From Microthrixaceae bacterium (GTDB lineage Bacteria; Actinomycetota; Acidimicrobiia; Acidimicrobiales; Acidimicrobilacustridaceae): a stretch of 32,881 nucleotides of DNA. Positions 21,929-29,831 of the stretch are shown piece by piece. The stretch lies in NCBI GenBank assembly GCA_947446975.1, contig CANFHM010000025.1, positions 1-32,881 on the forward strand. The letters are read 5' to 3'. The position numbers and the translations under genes were made by a program. The notes under the pieces were generated by a model that was given only the letters and a program-made list of their open reading frames with translations, made no database searches and was not told the DNA's origin. Numbering within the stretch: position 1 is the stretch's first letter; every line of letters begins with the position of its first letter.

Positions 21929-24900
21929 TCAGCGGGCGATGAAGTACTTCGCCTGTGGGTGGTGGCAGATCAGCGCCGAGGTGGTCTGCTCGGGTTGGTA
22001 CTGGAACCCGGTGTCCTCGTTCACCTCGATGCCGAGTCGACCGGCGTCGAGCAGTTCGGCCACCTTCATGTTGTCCTCGAGATCCGGGCAGGCCGGATAG
22101 CCCCACGAGTAGCGACCACCGCGGTACTGCTGACGGAACAGTCCGGCGAGGGAGGGTCCGTCCTCATCGACGAATCCCCAGTCGGTGCGGATGCGGTGGT
22201 GCCAGTATTCGGCGAGTGCCTCGGCCATCTCGACACCGAGGCCGTGGACGAGCAGGTACTCCTGATACCGGTTCTCGGCGAACAGCGCGGCGGCGACATC
22301 GCTCACCCGCTGCCCCATCGTGACGATGTGGAAGGCCGCATAGTCGGGATCGGGTGACCCGATGGGGCGGAAGAAGTCGGCGATGCACAGATGTGGCGCC
22401 TCGTTCTGGCGGGGATAGGTGAAGCGCATGCGCTCGACGGTGCGGGTGTCGTCGGTCCAGATGACGAGGTCGTTGCCGTCGCTGTTGGCGGGGAAGTAGC
22501 CGTACACGAGCTGCGGGATCAGCATGTCGCTGGCCTTGGCCTCGGCGAGCTGCGAGCGCAGGGTGGCACGGATGCGGACCCGGAACTCCTCATCGGACTC
22601 GGTGCTGCCGTCGGCGAGCTTCTCGGGTCGGAACTGCCACTGGTTGCGGAACAGTGCGGTCTCGTTGATGTAGGCGGCGATGTCGTCGATCGGGATGCCC
22701 TTGACCACCTGGGAACCGAGGAACGGTGGGGTGAACACGGGGTTGTCGACCGCCACCTCGGGTGAGCGGACGGCGGGGGTGGCGATCGTGTCGCCCGGCT
22801 CGCGCGAACCTGCACGGGCCGGCACCCGGCTCTCGCTCGGCACACGACCCCAGTCGGCGTCATCGGCCTCGATGCCCCGCTTGATGTCGCCGAGTCGGTC
22901 CATGACCCGCAGGCCCTCGAAGGCGTCCTTGCCGTAGAACAGGCGACCCTCGTACACCTCGCGCAGATCGCGTTCGACATAGCTGCGGGTGAGGGCGGCG
23001 CCGCCGAGCAGGACGGGGATGTCGGCGAGACCGCGGGCGTTGAGCTCCTCGAGGTTCTCGCGCATGATGAGCGTGGACTTCACGAGCAGTCCGCTCATGC
23101 CGATTGCGTCTGCCTTCACCTCGATGGCCTTCTCGATCATCTCGGCGATCGAGATCTTGATGCCGATGTTGTGCACCTCGTAGCCGTTGTTGGTGAGGAT
23201 GATGTCGACGAGGTTCTTCCCGATGTCGTGCACATCGCCCTTCACGGTGGCCAGCACGATCCGGCCCTTGCCGCCGGTGTCGGACTTCTCCATGAACTGC
23301 TCGAGATGGGCGACGGCCATCTTCATGGTCTCGGCGGACTGCAGCACGAACGGGAGCTGCATCTCGCCCGTGGCGAAGAGATCGCCGACGACCTTCATGC
23401 CCGCGAGCAGGACGTCGTTGATGATCGTGAGCGGCTCGAGGCCGCTGGCCATGGCGTCGTCGAGCGCGAGATCGAGATCCTCGCGGTCGCCGTCGATGAT
23501 GCGCTGGCTCAGCAGTCGCTCGATCGTCCAGTCGGAGCGGTCCTCCTGCTCGACCTCGGTGGCCTGCACATCGGCGAACACCTCGAGCAGTGTGGTGAGC
23601 GGGTCGTAGCCGTCGCGTCGACGGTCATGGATGAGATCGAGGCACACCCGGCGCTGCTCGTCGGGGATGCGGTTCAGCGGCATGATGCGGGCCGCGTGCA
23701 CGATGGCGGAGTCGAGTCCGGCCTGCACGCACTCGGCCAGGAACACCGAGTTGAGCACATGGCGCGCCGCCGGCTTCAGACCGAAGGACACGTTGGAGAC
23801 ACCGAGGGTGGTGAACACGCCGGGGAGTTCGGTCTTGATGCGGCGGATGGCCTCGATGGTGGCTATGGCGTCACCCCGCAGATCGTCATCACCGGTCGAG
23901 AGCGGGAAGGTGAGGGCGTCGAAGATGAGATCGCTCGGCTCGAGACCGTAGCGATCGACGGCGAGATCGTGGATGCGATGGGCGATGCGGAGCTTCCATT
24001 CCACGTCGCGGGCCTGTCCCTCCTCGTCGATGAGCAGACAGATCACGGCGGCGCCGTACTCCTTGGCCAGCTTCATCACCCGGTCGAGTCGGCTGCCCTC
24101 ATGCTCGCCGTCCTCGAGGTTGGCCGAGTTCAGGATGGCGCGCCCACCGAGCCAGGAGAGACCGGCCTCGAGCACCTGGGGCTCGGTGGAGTCGAGCACG
24201 AGCGGCACGCTCGACTGGGTGGCGAACAACTGGGCGATGGCGTCCATGTCGTCGGTGCCGTCGCGACCCACGTAGTCGACGCAGAGGTCGAGCACATGGG
24301 CCCCCTCCTTCACCTGATCCTTCGCCATCTGCACGCAGGTGTCGAGATCCCCGGCGAGCATGGAGTCGCGGAACTTCTTCGAACCGTTGGCGTTGGTCCG
24401 CTCGCCGATGATCATGAACGAGGTGTCCTGCTCGAAGGGCACCAGTGAGTAGATCGAGGTGGCGCCCGCCTCGTGCACCGGCGAGCGATGCGCCGGCGTG
24501 AGGTCGCGGCACCGCTCGACGACGGCAGCCAGATGCTCGGGGGTCGTGCCGCAGCAGCCGCCCACGATGTTGACGCCCAGCTCGGTGATGAACCGGGCAT
24601 GGTGCTCGGCGAGCTGCTCCGGTGTGAGGTCGTAGTGCATATGGCCGTCGACCACGCTGGGCAGACCGGCATTGGGGATGCAGGAGATCGGCATGCGGGC
24701 GTGGGCGGCGAGATGTCGGAGGTGCTCTCCCATCTCGACGGGACCGGTCGCGCAGTTGATGCCGATGACATCGGGACGCAGGGGATCGATGGCGGCGAGC
24801 GCGGCGGCGATCTCGGTGCCCGGGAGCATGCGACCGGTGAGTTCCATCGTGACCTGCACCTGCAGCGGCACCTCGACTCCGAGTGAGCGCATGGCGCGAC

Positions 24901-25432
24901 GAGCGCCGTTCATGGCGGCCTTCACCGTCAGCAGATCGAACATGGTCTCGATGATGATGAGGTCGACGCCCCCGGTCAGCAGTCCGTGGCTCTGCTCCTC
25001 ATAGTGATCGCGCAGTTCGGCGTAGCGGATCTGGCCGAGGGAGGGGAACTTGGTGCCCGGGCCGATGGAACCGGCGACCCATCGGGGCTGGTCCGGGGTG
25101 GCGTAGCTCGAGGCCACGTCTCTGGCCAGGCGGGCGGCGGCCACGTTGAGCTCGTGGGTGCGATCGGCGATCCCGTACTCACCGAGGGGGATGGCGAAGG
25201 CGCCGAACGTGTCGGTCTCGATGACCTCGCAGCCGACCTCGAGATACGCGGCGTGGAGCTCTCCGATGACATCGGGTCGGGTGACGGCGAGCAGTTCGTT
25301 GCACCCCTCGAGGTCGTCACCGCCGAAATCCTCGGCGGTGAGCCCGCGCTGCTGGATACCGGTGCCCATGCCACCGTCGAAGATCACGACTCGGCGGCGC
25401 GCTGCGTCGAGGAAGCTGCTCGTGGGACTCAT
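21929..25432 (-). CDS. metH: Cobalamin-dependent methionine synthase
   Basis: Protein of 1,167 residues, all five modules present. Residues 1-305 are the homocysteine domain with zinc ligands Cys227 (GINCATGPVEM) and Cys293/Cys294 (GGCCGTTPEH). Residues about 330-600 are the methyltetrahydrofolate (pterin) domain. A cap domain (about 640-720) precedes the B12 domain, whose His735 in GDVHDIGKNL is the lower cobalt ligand. Residues about 930-1,167 are the SAM-driven reactivation domain ending in HHPQAKYFIAR. The reaction is homocysteine plus methyltetrahydrofolate to methionine in the cytosol. ATG 25430-25432 is chosen because AAGGAG lies eight bases upstream; the open frame extends to 25540 but has no matching domain there. 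A TAGCCT box and a structured leader precede it. Confidence 0.97.
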   Translation of the reverse strand: MSPTSSFLDAARRRVVIFDGGMGTGIQQRGLTAEDFGGDDLEGCNELLAVTRPDVIGELHAAYLEVGCEVIETDTFGAFAIPLGEYGIADRTHELNVAAARLARDVASSYATPDQPRWVAGSIGPGTKFPSLGQIRYAELRDHYEEQSHGLLTGGVDLIIIETMFDLLTVKAAMNGARRAMRSLGVEVPLQVQVTMELTGRMLPGTEIAAALAAIDPLRPDVIGINCATGPVEMGEHLRHLAAHARMPISCIPNAGLPSVVDGHMHYDLTPEQLAEHHARFITELGVNIVGGCCGTTPEHLAAVVERCRDLTPAHRSPVHEAGATSIYSLVPFEQDTSFMIIGERTNANGSKKFRDSMLAGDLDTCVQMAKDQVKEGAHVLDLCVDYVGRDGTDDMDAIAQLFATQSSVPLVLDSTEPQVLEAGLSWLGGRAILNSANLEDGEHEGSRLDRVMKLAKEYGAAVICLLIDEEGQARDVEWKLRIAHRIHDLAVDRYGLEPSDLIFDALTFPLSTGDDDLRGDAIATIEAIRRIKTELPGVFTTLGVSNVSFGLKPAARHVLNSVFLAECVQAGLDSAIVHAARIMPLNRIPDEQRRVCLDLIHDRRRDGYDPLTTLLEVFADVQATEVEQEDRSDWTIERLLSQRIIDGDREDLDLALDDAMASGLEPLTIINDVLLAGMKVVGDLFATGEMQLPFVLQSAETMKMAVAHLEQFMEKSDTGGKGRIVLATVKGDVHDIGKNLVDIILTNNGYEVHNIGIKISIAEMIEKAIEVKADAIGMSGLLVKSTLIMRENLEELNARGLADIPVLLGGAALTRSYVERDLREVYEGRLFYGKDAFEGLRVMDRLGDIKRGIEADDADWGRVPSESRVPARAGSREPGDTIATPAVRSPEVAVDNPVFTPPFLGSQVVKGIPIDDIAAYINETALFRNQWQFRPEKLADGSTESDEEFRVRIRATLRSQLAEAKASDMLIPQLVYGYFPANSDGNDLVIWTDDTRTVERMRFTYPRQNEAPHLCIADFFRPIGSPDPDYAAFHIVTMGQRVSDVAAALFAENRYQEYLLVHGLGVEMAEALAEYWHHRIRTDWGFVDEDGPSLAGLFRQQYRGGRYSWGYPACPDLEDNMKVAELLDAGRLGIEVNEDTGFQYQPEQTTSALICHHPQAKYFIAR

Positions 25433-25487
25433 GGCGGGGGCTCCTTGCTCGGTGGCCCATGGTGGGGCGCGCCCGTGGTGACATGCA

Positions 25488-25542
25488 TGATGGGTCGTTG
25501 GCGATGGTGCCGACCGCTGGGGCGCTCTGGCCCTACCCATCA
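25488..25542 (-). promoter_or_regulatory. Structured leader RNA candidate of metH
   Basis: Read on the minus strand, TGATGGGT and ACCCATCA (8 bp) close a 55-base element. Inside are a GGGC/GCCC hairpin and a GGTCG/CGACC hairpin; the latter shares bases with the outer stem, so two folds compete. A TAGCCT box at 25562-25567 would start the mRNA just before it, leaving about 120 nt of leader. It does not match a riboswitch consensus that I can recall. Confidence 0.4.
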
Positions 25543-25561
25543 GGACAGCTCCGGCCTGCGC

Positions 25562-25567
25562 AGGCTA
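25562..25567 (-). promoter_or_regulatory. Candidate -10 box (TAGCCT) for metH
   Basis: TAGCCT on the minus strand lies about 130 bases before the metH ATG. It is the best TANNNT match in the divergent gap and would produce a long leader, unlike most genes of this window. Confidence 0.4.
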
Positions 25568-25622
25568 GCAGAGGGTCCCCTCGGATCCGCCCGTCGGTGG
25601 GAGCCTGTCGCATGGGTGGTCC

Positions 25623-25628
25623 TAGGCT
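25623..25628 (+). promoter_or_regulatory. Candidate -10 box (TAGGCT) for the adenosyltransferase gene
   Basis: TAGGCT is followed by seven bases and then GTG 25636, consistent with a leaderless mRNA. Confidence 0.5.
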
Positions 25629-25635
25629 GTCGCCC

Positions 25636-26172
25636 GTGAAGATCTACACGCGCCATGGTGATGACGGAACGACCGGACTGCTCTACGGGGGTCGGGTGGC
25701 CAAGGACTCAGCGGCGCCCACCGCCTACGGGGCCGTCGACGAGGCCCAGGCGGCGATCGGCCTCGCCCGCGCCGAGGCCGAGCCCGAGCTGGCCGAGATC
25801 CTCCTGCTGATCGAACGGGATCTCTGGGTGCTCATGGGTGAGCTCGCCACCGATCCGGCCAGTCGCTCCAAGCTGACCCCCGGCGCCACCCTCGTCACCG
25901 AGGAGATGGTGGTGGCCCTCGAGACCACGATCGACGCCATCAGTGAACGCTTCGACCCGCCCACCGAGTTCGTCGTCCCCGGGCAGAACCGCATCGGTGC
26001 GCTGCTCGATGTCGCCCGCACCGTCGTGCGTCGTGCCGAACGCGATGCCATGTCCGCAGTGGTCGACGGGAGCGTCGTCGTCCCCTATCTCAACCGGCTC
26101 TCCGACCTGCTCTGGACCCTCGCCCGCTGGCAGGAGGGGACATCCCTTCCCACCCGCTCCGTCCGATCCTGA
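25636..26172 (+). CDS. Cob(I)alamin adenosyltransferase, PduO type
   Basis: Protein of 178 residues, a five-helix bundle that forms a trimer and moves adenosine from ATP to cob(I)alamin to make coenzyme B12. The ATP-binding start is KIYTRHGDDGTTGLLYGGR followed by KDSAAPTAYGAVDEAQAAIG. The cobalamin side has ARTVVRRAERDA and YLNRLSDLLWTLAR. GTG 25636 is chosen: the family begins at this point, and a leaderless promoter precedes it; the frame is open upstream to 25459 but that part has no family likeness. Divergent from the B12-using metH, which suggests shared handling of cobalamin. A leucyl aminopeptidase gene follows after 63 bp. Confidence 0.93.
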   Translation: MKIYTRHGDDGTTGLLYGGRVAKDSAAPTAYGAVDEAQAAIGLARAEAEPELAEILLLIERDLWVLMGELATDPASRSKLTPGATLVTEEMVVALETTIDAISERFDPPTEFVVPGQNRIGALLDVARTVVRRAERDAMSAVVDGSVVVPYLNRLSDLLWTLARWQEGTSLPTRSVRS

Positions 26173-26235
26173 ACCGATCCATCGAACGCTGCTCCACTCC
26201 GTCCCATCACCACACCTGCTCCTGACGAGGTTTCC

Positions 26236-27738
26236 ATGTCCCTGAAGATCACATCTGCGGGTTCCGTCCCCGCTGCGGCCGACATCGTCGCCATGCCGGT
26301 CACCATGGAGATGGCCACTCCTGAGAGGGTCCGGGGCCTGATGCCACGCGACGCCGATGTCCTGCTGGCCCAGGGGTTCGCCGGTCGGGCCGATCAGGTC
26401 GTCATCGCCGGCGGCGGCAAGGGACGGACGATCGCTTACATCGGGGTCGGTCCGCAGGCCTCGGTGGACACCGCACGTCTGCGGCGTCTGGGCGCGCAGG
26501 CCGTCAGAGCGGCCAAGCACTCCAAGCGGCTCGCTGTCGATGTCCGTGAACTCATCACCGGCCTCGATCCGACACTGCGGGTCGATGGGGCCCGAGCCGT
26601 CGCCGAGGGGCTGACCCTCGGGTCCTATCGATTCACCGAACTCAAGTCGAAGCCGCCGAAGTCGACCCTCGTCGCTGCGGCCGTCGTGGTGCGCGGCTCC
26701 GCCCGCATCAGCGGGGCCATCGCCGAGGGTGCCGCCATCGGTGCGGCCCAGAACCTCGCCCGTGATCTCGTGAACCGACCGGGCGGGTCACTCACCCCTG
26801 CGGCCCTGGCCGAGGAGGCCCGCCGCATCGCCCGCCGCGAGGGGCTGTCCATCAAGGTGCTCGGTCGGCCGCAGATCGAGCGGATGCGGCTCGGCGGTCT
26901 GCTGGGCGTCAACCGTGGCTCCACCCACGATCCGCGGTTCGTGGAGATCACCTATGAACCCGCCTCCGAACCCGTGGGCACGCTGGCGCTCGTGGGCAAG
27001 GGCATCACCTTCGACTCCGGTGGTCTGTCGATCAAGACCGGCGAGGGCATGATGACCATGAAGATGGACATGGGCGGGGCGGCTGCGGTGCTCGGATTCT
27101 TCGCCGCTGTCCGTGCGATCTCGCCGGCCTGTCGGGTGGTCGGGTACCTGCCGATGACCGACAACATGAGCGATGGCGATGCCACCCGTCCCGGTGATGT
27201 GCTCACGATCCGCAACGGCACCACCGTGGAGGTCCTCAACACCGACGCCGAGGGTCGCCTCATCCTCGCTGATGCGCTCTGTCTGGCTGCCGAGGCCCGG
27301 CCCGACGCGATCGTCGATCTGGCCACCCTCACCGGAGCGGTCGAGATCGCACTCGGCACGCGCATCGCCGCCGTGCTCGGCAACGACGATGCCTTCCGCG
27401 ATGAGGTCCAGCGAGCCGCCGCACGGGCCGGCGAGCGCACCTGGCCGCTCCCTCTCCCGGCCGATTACCGCCCGTTCCTCGACTCCGATGTCGCCGACCT
27501 CCGGAACATCTCCAAGGGTCGGGGCGGCGGCACGATCACGGCCGGGCTGTTCCTGAAGGAGTTCGTCCCCGCCGATGTGCCCTGGGCGCATATCGACATC
27601 GCCGGAACGGCGTGGTGGGCCGAGGGTGACAACGCCGAGAACAGCAACGGCGGCACCGGCTACGGCGTGCGGCTCCTGCTGGAACTGGCCCGCGACTTCA
27701 CCCCGCAGCGTCGAGCGACGCGTCGCCGCCGTTCCTGA
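26236..27738 (+). CDS. pepA: Leucyl aminopeptidase, M17 family
   Basis: Protein of 500 residues. The N-terminal macro-like domain (1-160) precedes the catalytic domain. Signatures are VGKGITFDSGGL with Lys255, KMDMGGAAAVLG, and NTDAEGRL with Arg341, which together bind two metal ions and activate water. The closing SNGGTGYGVRLLLE is also typical. It removes N-terminal residues, most readily leucine, as a cytosolic hexamer. GAGG lies about seven bases before ATG 26236. Its last 41 bp overlap the end of the convergent gene at 27698, and the C-terminal tail TPQRRATRRRRS is basic. Probably co-transcribed with the adenosyltransferase gene. Confidence 0.95.
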   Translation: MSLKITSAGSVPAAADIVAMPVTMEMATPERVRGLMPRDADVLLAQGFAGRADQVVIAGGGKGRTIAYIGVGPQASVDTARLRRLGAQAVRAAKHSKRLAVDVRELITGLDPTLRVDGARAVAEGLTLGSYRFTELKSKPPKSTLVAAAVVVRGSARISGAIAEGAAIGAAQNLARDLVNRPGGSLTPAALAEEARRIARREGLSIKVLGRPQIERMRLGGLLGVNRGSTHDPRFVEITYEPASEPVGTLALVGKGITFDSGGLSIKTGEGMMTMKMDMGGAAAVLGFFAAVRAISPACRVVGYLPMTDNMSDGDATRPGDVLTIRNGTTVEVLNTDAEGRLILADALCLAAEARPDAIVDLATLTGAVEIALGTRIAAVLGNDDAFRDEVQRAAARAGERTWPLPLPADYRPFLDSDVADLRNISKGRGGGTITAGLFLKEFVPADVPWAHIDIAGTAWWAEGDNAENSNGGTGYGVRLLLELARDFTPQRRATRRRRS

Positions 27739-28438
27739 CGGCGATCCCCACGGCTCCGATCCGGGGTCGGTCCACATGGGTGATGGTGCGCGGCCGGAGG
27801 GTCGGGGCGCCTGATCCGGCGTCGGTGTCGAGTGGTGCTGCGGCCCGGAACTCCTTCGCCCATCGCAGGGCGTCGTGGGCCATCGAGGGGTGGAACCGCC
27901 ACCGATGCAGCTGACGCTCGATGGCGAGGTCGTCCTCGCCGAGGTCGAGCATGGACAGTGCGAGCGATCGGGCACGGTCGCGGAGCTCCTCGACGGAGCG
28001 ACTCGGGCGCGGGCGTTCGATGACCTCGGTGTGGGCGCGCTGGAGTGTGGATGGGAGGCGCTCCACCTGCGCCCGCGTGAGCGGGGCGAGCCGTCGGCGC
28101 ACGGCCAGACCGGTGGTGCCGATCATGCGGGCGGCGCCGAAGCGGCAGGCGCGGTCCACCGTGCGCAGCATGGGGGAGTGCTTGCCGCCGCGCATCCCGA
28201 CACCGAGGGCCCTGGCGGTCTCGACCAGATCGAGCTCGAACCCCGCCGGCTCGGTGTCGAGGTGATCGGCGAGCTGGCGCAGGAACCACACCGTGGACGG
28301 ACCGAGCACGGGGAGCCAGAACCGTTCGACGTAGTTCGACCTCGGGTCATGGCCGAGGTCATCGATGACCGGATCGGACCAGCTCTCGATCCGGAGTGTC
28401 ATCACTGGGAAGACGGGTGCGTCGACGGTGAGGGCCAT
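27698..28438 (-). CDS. Conserved actinobacterial protein of unknown function
   Basis: Protein of 246 residues. The block SNYVERFWLPVLGPSTVWFL followed by an acidic helix DLVETARALGVG and RTVDRACRFGAARMIG resembles a protein family I recall as widespread and uncharacterised in actinobacteria; the helix-turn-helix-like run may bind DNA, but this is only a guess. The middle (VRRRLAPLTRAQVERLP) is basic, and the end is Gly/Asp-rich. ATG 28436-28438 has AAGGAG four bases upstream, a little close; an ATG at 28471 in frame is the alternative. No signal peptide or membrane helix. The gene is 136 bp downstream of the DUF2304 gene on the same strand, and its end overlaps pepA by 41 bp. Confidence 0.75.
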   Translation of the reverse strand: MALTVDAPVFPVMTLRIESWSDPVIDDLGHDPRSNYVERFWLPVLGPSTVWFLRQLADHLDTEPAGFELDLVETARALGVGMRGGKHSPMLRTVDRACRFGAARMIGTTGLAVRRRLAPLTRAQVERLPSTLQRAHTEVIERPRPSRSVEELRDRARSLALSMLDLGEDDLAIERQLHRWRFHPSMAHDALRWAKEFRAAAPLDTDAGSGAPTLRPRTITHVDRPRIGAVGIAVRNGGDASLDAAG

Positions 28439-28513
28439 GGGACTCCTTCGGGACAGGTGCGTTCCGTGCACTTTCGGTCCCTGTCGGATCGGTCGGATCC
28501 ATCCTGTGCCGCA

Positions 28514-28527
28514 GGGCCGTTCGGCCC
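28514..28527 (-). terminator. Short GC hairpin after the minus-strand DUF2304 gene
   Basis: GGGCC and GGCCC flank a four-base GTTC loop about 50 bases past the DUF2304 stop. No T-run follows on the minus strand, so it is at best a weak or factor-aided terminator, and it also sits in the leader side of the next gene. Confidence 0.25.
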
Positions 28528-28574
28528 GTTCCAGAGGCTGGAGCTTGGGTTGATCAGACCGTGAGAACGCCGGA

Positions 28575-29027
28575 TCACGCCTGGTCGGTCACTCCGGAGC
28601 CGTTCGTCGGCTCGTCACCGGGCCAGTCGTCCGACTCCTCGGCGCCGCCGGACGCATCGCCGGGTGTGGTCGCGGGCGCGCCCTGTTCGAGCACGCGCAG
28701 CCGGTGGCGCAGGATGGCGCTCTCCTCGGCCAGTGTGCGCACCCGGTTCTCCATGCGCGAGAGCTCGTAGGAGAAGTGCATGACGATGAGCAGCAGCAGG
28801 GCGAGGCCCAGCAGGATGAGCAGGGTGGGCTGGTAGTAGATGCCGAGTCGGGCGGCGGTCCAGTCGAGCAGTCCGGGCACGGCGGCGATCACCACCATGA
28901 AGCCACCGAGCGTGAGCCACAGCAGCGAGTACTTGGCCTTCAGATGGCGTCGGCGCACGAGCCGGACGATCACGAGGATCGCCATGGCCACGAGGATGGC
29001 CAGCATGATGTGGGCGCGGGTGCTCAC
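28575..29027 (-). CDS. DUF2304 membrane protein
   Basis: Protein of 150 residues with three hydrophobic helices (about 5-24, 36-54, 67-85), a basic loop VRRRHLKAKYSLLWL after the first, and a C-terminal helix (about 86-115) with heptad-like hydrophobics that may form a coiled coil (LSRMENRVRTLAEE). The tail from 118 is acidic and Gly/Ser-rich. DUF2304 genes commonly sit beside GT2 glycosyltransferase genes; function is unknown. GTG 29025-29027 overlaps the glycosyltransferase stop by four bases (GTGA), so the two are translated together. A paralogue lies at 30591-30971. Confidence 0.88.
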   Translation of the reverse strand: MSTRAHIMLAILVAMAILVIVRLVRRRHLKAKYSLLWLTLGGFMVVIAAVPGLLDWTAARLGIYYQPTLLILLGLALLLLIVMHFSYELSRMENRVRTLAEESAILRHRLRVLEQGAPATTPGDASGGAEESDDWPGDEPTNGSGVTDQA

Positions 29028-29782
29028 GAAGGCGCTCCTGCGGGTCGACGCTGGGCCTTCGGGGTGTTGGCCAGCGACACCAGCACCCGCACATAGTGAT
29101 AGGCGAGACGGAAGCTGCGGTTCGAGGCCACCCCTCCGGTGCGCTCATGCATCACCGTGGGGACCTCCCGCACGTCGAACCCGGCCCGACAGGCCATCAC
29201 GAGCGCCTCGACGGAATCCATGTACTCGATGGGGTACTCGGCGGCGAAGAGGGCGAGCACATCCGGACCGAAGCTCCGGAAGCCCGAGGAGGTGTCGGTG
29301 AATCGTTGTCCGGCGAGGCGTCGGATGGCCCACCGCAGGATGTTCATGGCCACGCCACGGCTGCGACCGACCCGGTAGTCGCCGGCGCCGGCGAACCGTG
29401 AGCCGACGACCATGTCGGCTCCTTCAGCCAGCGGGGCCAGCAGAGCCTCGATCTGCGAGGGGTCGTGCTGTCCATCGGCATCGAACTGGATCCCGCGTTG
29501 GTAGCCCAGTTCCACGGCATAGCGGAATCCGGTGCGCAGGGCGCCGCCGATCCCGAGGTTGAACGGCAGTTGCAGGCACACCGCCCCGTTGGCCGTGGCG
29601 ATGGCTGCGGTGTCATCGGTGGAGCCGTCATCGATGACGACGACATCGAGTGGCAGTGCAGTGGCCCGCAGACCTGCCAGCGTGGATGGCAGCGCCTCCT
29701 GCTCGTTGAAGGCCGGCACGATGACGATGATCCGGTCGGCGAACTCGGTGCGCGTCCTCGGCGAGGGATCGGTGGCGGGCAT
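29024..29782 (-). CDS. GT2 glycosyltransferase, polyprenyl-phosphate sugar synthase-like
   Basis: Protein of 252 residues, a soluble-looking GT-A fold. The start IIVIVPAFNEQEALPSTL, the donor motif VVIDDGSTDDT and the metal-binding FDADGQHDPSQ are GT2/DPM1-like. GSRFAGAGDYRVGRS, FTDTSSGFRSFG and a late VPTVMHERTGG are acceptor-side blocks. No membrane helix is present, unlike many polyprenyl sugar synthases, so a membrane partner is likely; the overlapping DUF2304 gene is the obvious candidate. ATG 29780-29782 is preferred over an in-frame upstream ATG at 29815, as a TAGCCT box ends eight bases before it. The sugar and lipid carried are not evident. The plus-strand gene at 29832 encodes a paralogue of exactly the same length. 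Confidence 0.9.
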   Translation of the reverse strand: MPATDPSPRTRTEFADRIIVIVPAFNEQEALPSTLAGLRATALPLDVVVIDDGSTDDTAAIATANGAVCLQLPFNLGIGGALRTGFRYAVELGYQRGIQFDADGQHDPSQIEALLAPLAEGADMVVGSRFAGAGDYRVGRSRGVAMNILRWAIRRLAGQRFTDTSSGFRSFGPDVLALFAAEYPIEYMDSVEALVMACRAGFDVREVPTVMHERTGGVASNRSFRLAYHYVRVLVSLANTPKAQRRPAGAPS

Positions 29783-29790
29783 CGACGGCG

Positions 29791-29796
29791 AGGCTA
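29791..29796 (-). promoter_or_regulatory. Candidate -10 box (TAGCCT), minus-strand glycosyltransferase operon
   Basis: TAGCCT on the minus strand ends eight bases before ATG 29782. It lies only 20 bases from the opposing TAGGGT box, so the two promoters share one short gap of 49 bp. Confidence 0.45.
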
Positions 29797-29816
29797 GTCG
29801 CCGCGGGTCTCTCAAC

Positions 29817-29822
29817 TAGGGT
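29817..29822 (+). promoter_or_regulatory. Candidate -10 box (TAGGGT), plus-strand glycosyltransferase operon
   Basis: TAGGGT ends nine bases before GTG 29832. Any -35 would fall inside the opposing transcription unit, so the two promoters probably interfere or share a regulator. Confidence 0.45.
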
Positions 29823-29831
29823 GACCGCACT

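Noticed and set aside
23171..24448. Open frame of 425 codons on the plus strand inside metH
   Set aside because: It is antisense to the catalytic part of metH, has no recognisable domains and a GC-bias composition typical of shadow frames.
25433..25567. Known SAM or cobalamin riboswitch before metH
   Set aside because: The GCCACTG B12 box is absent, and the fit to SAM-I or SAM-IV patterns is poor; the region is kept only as an unclassified structured leader.
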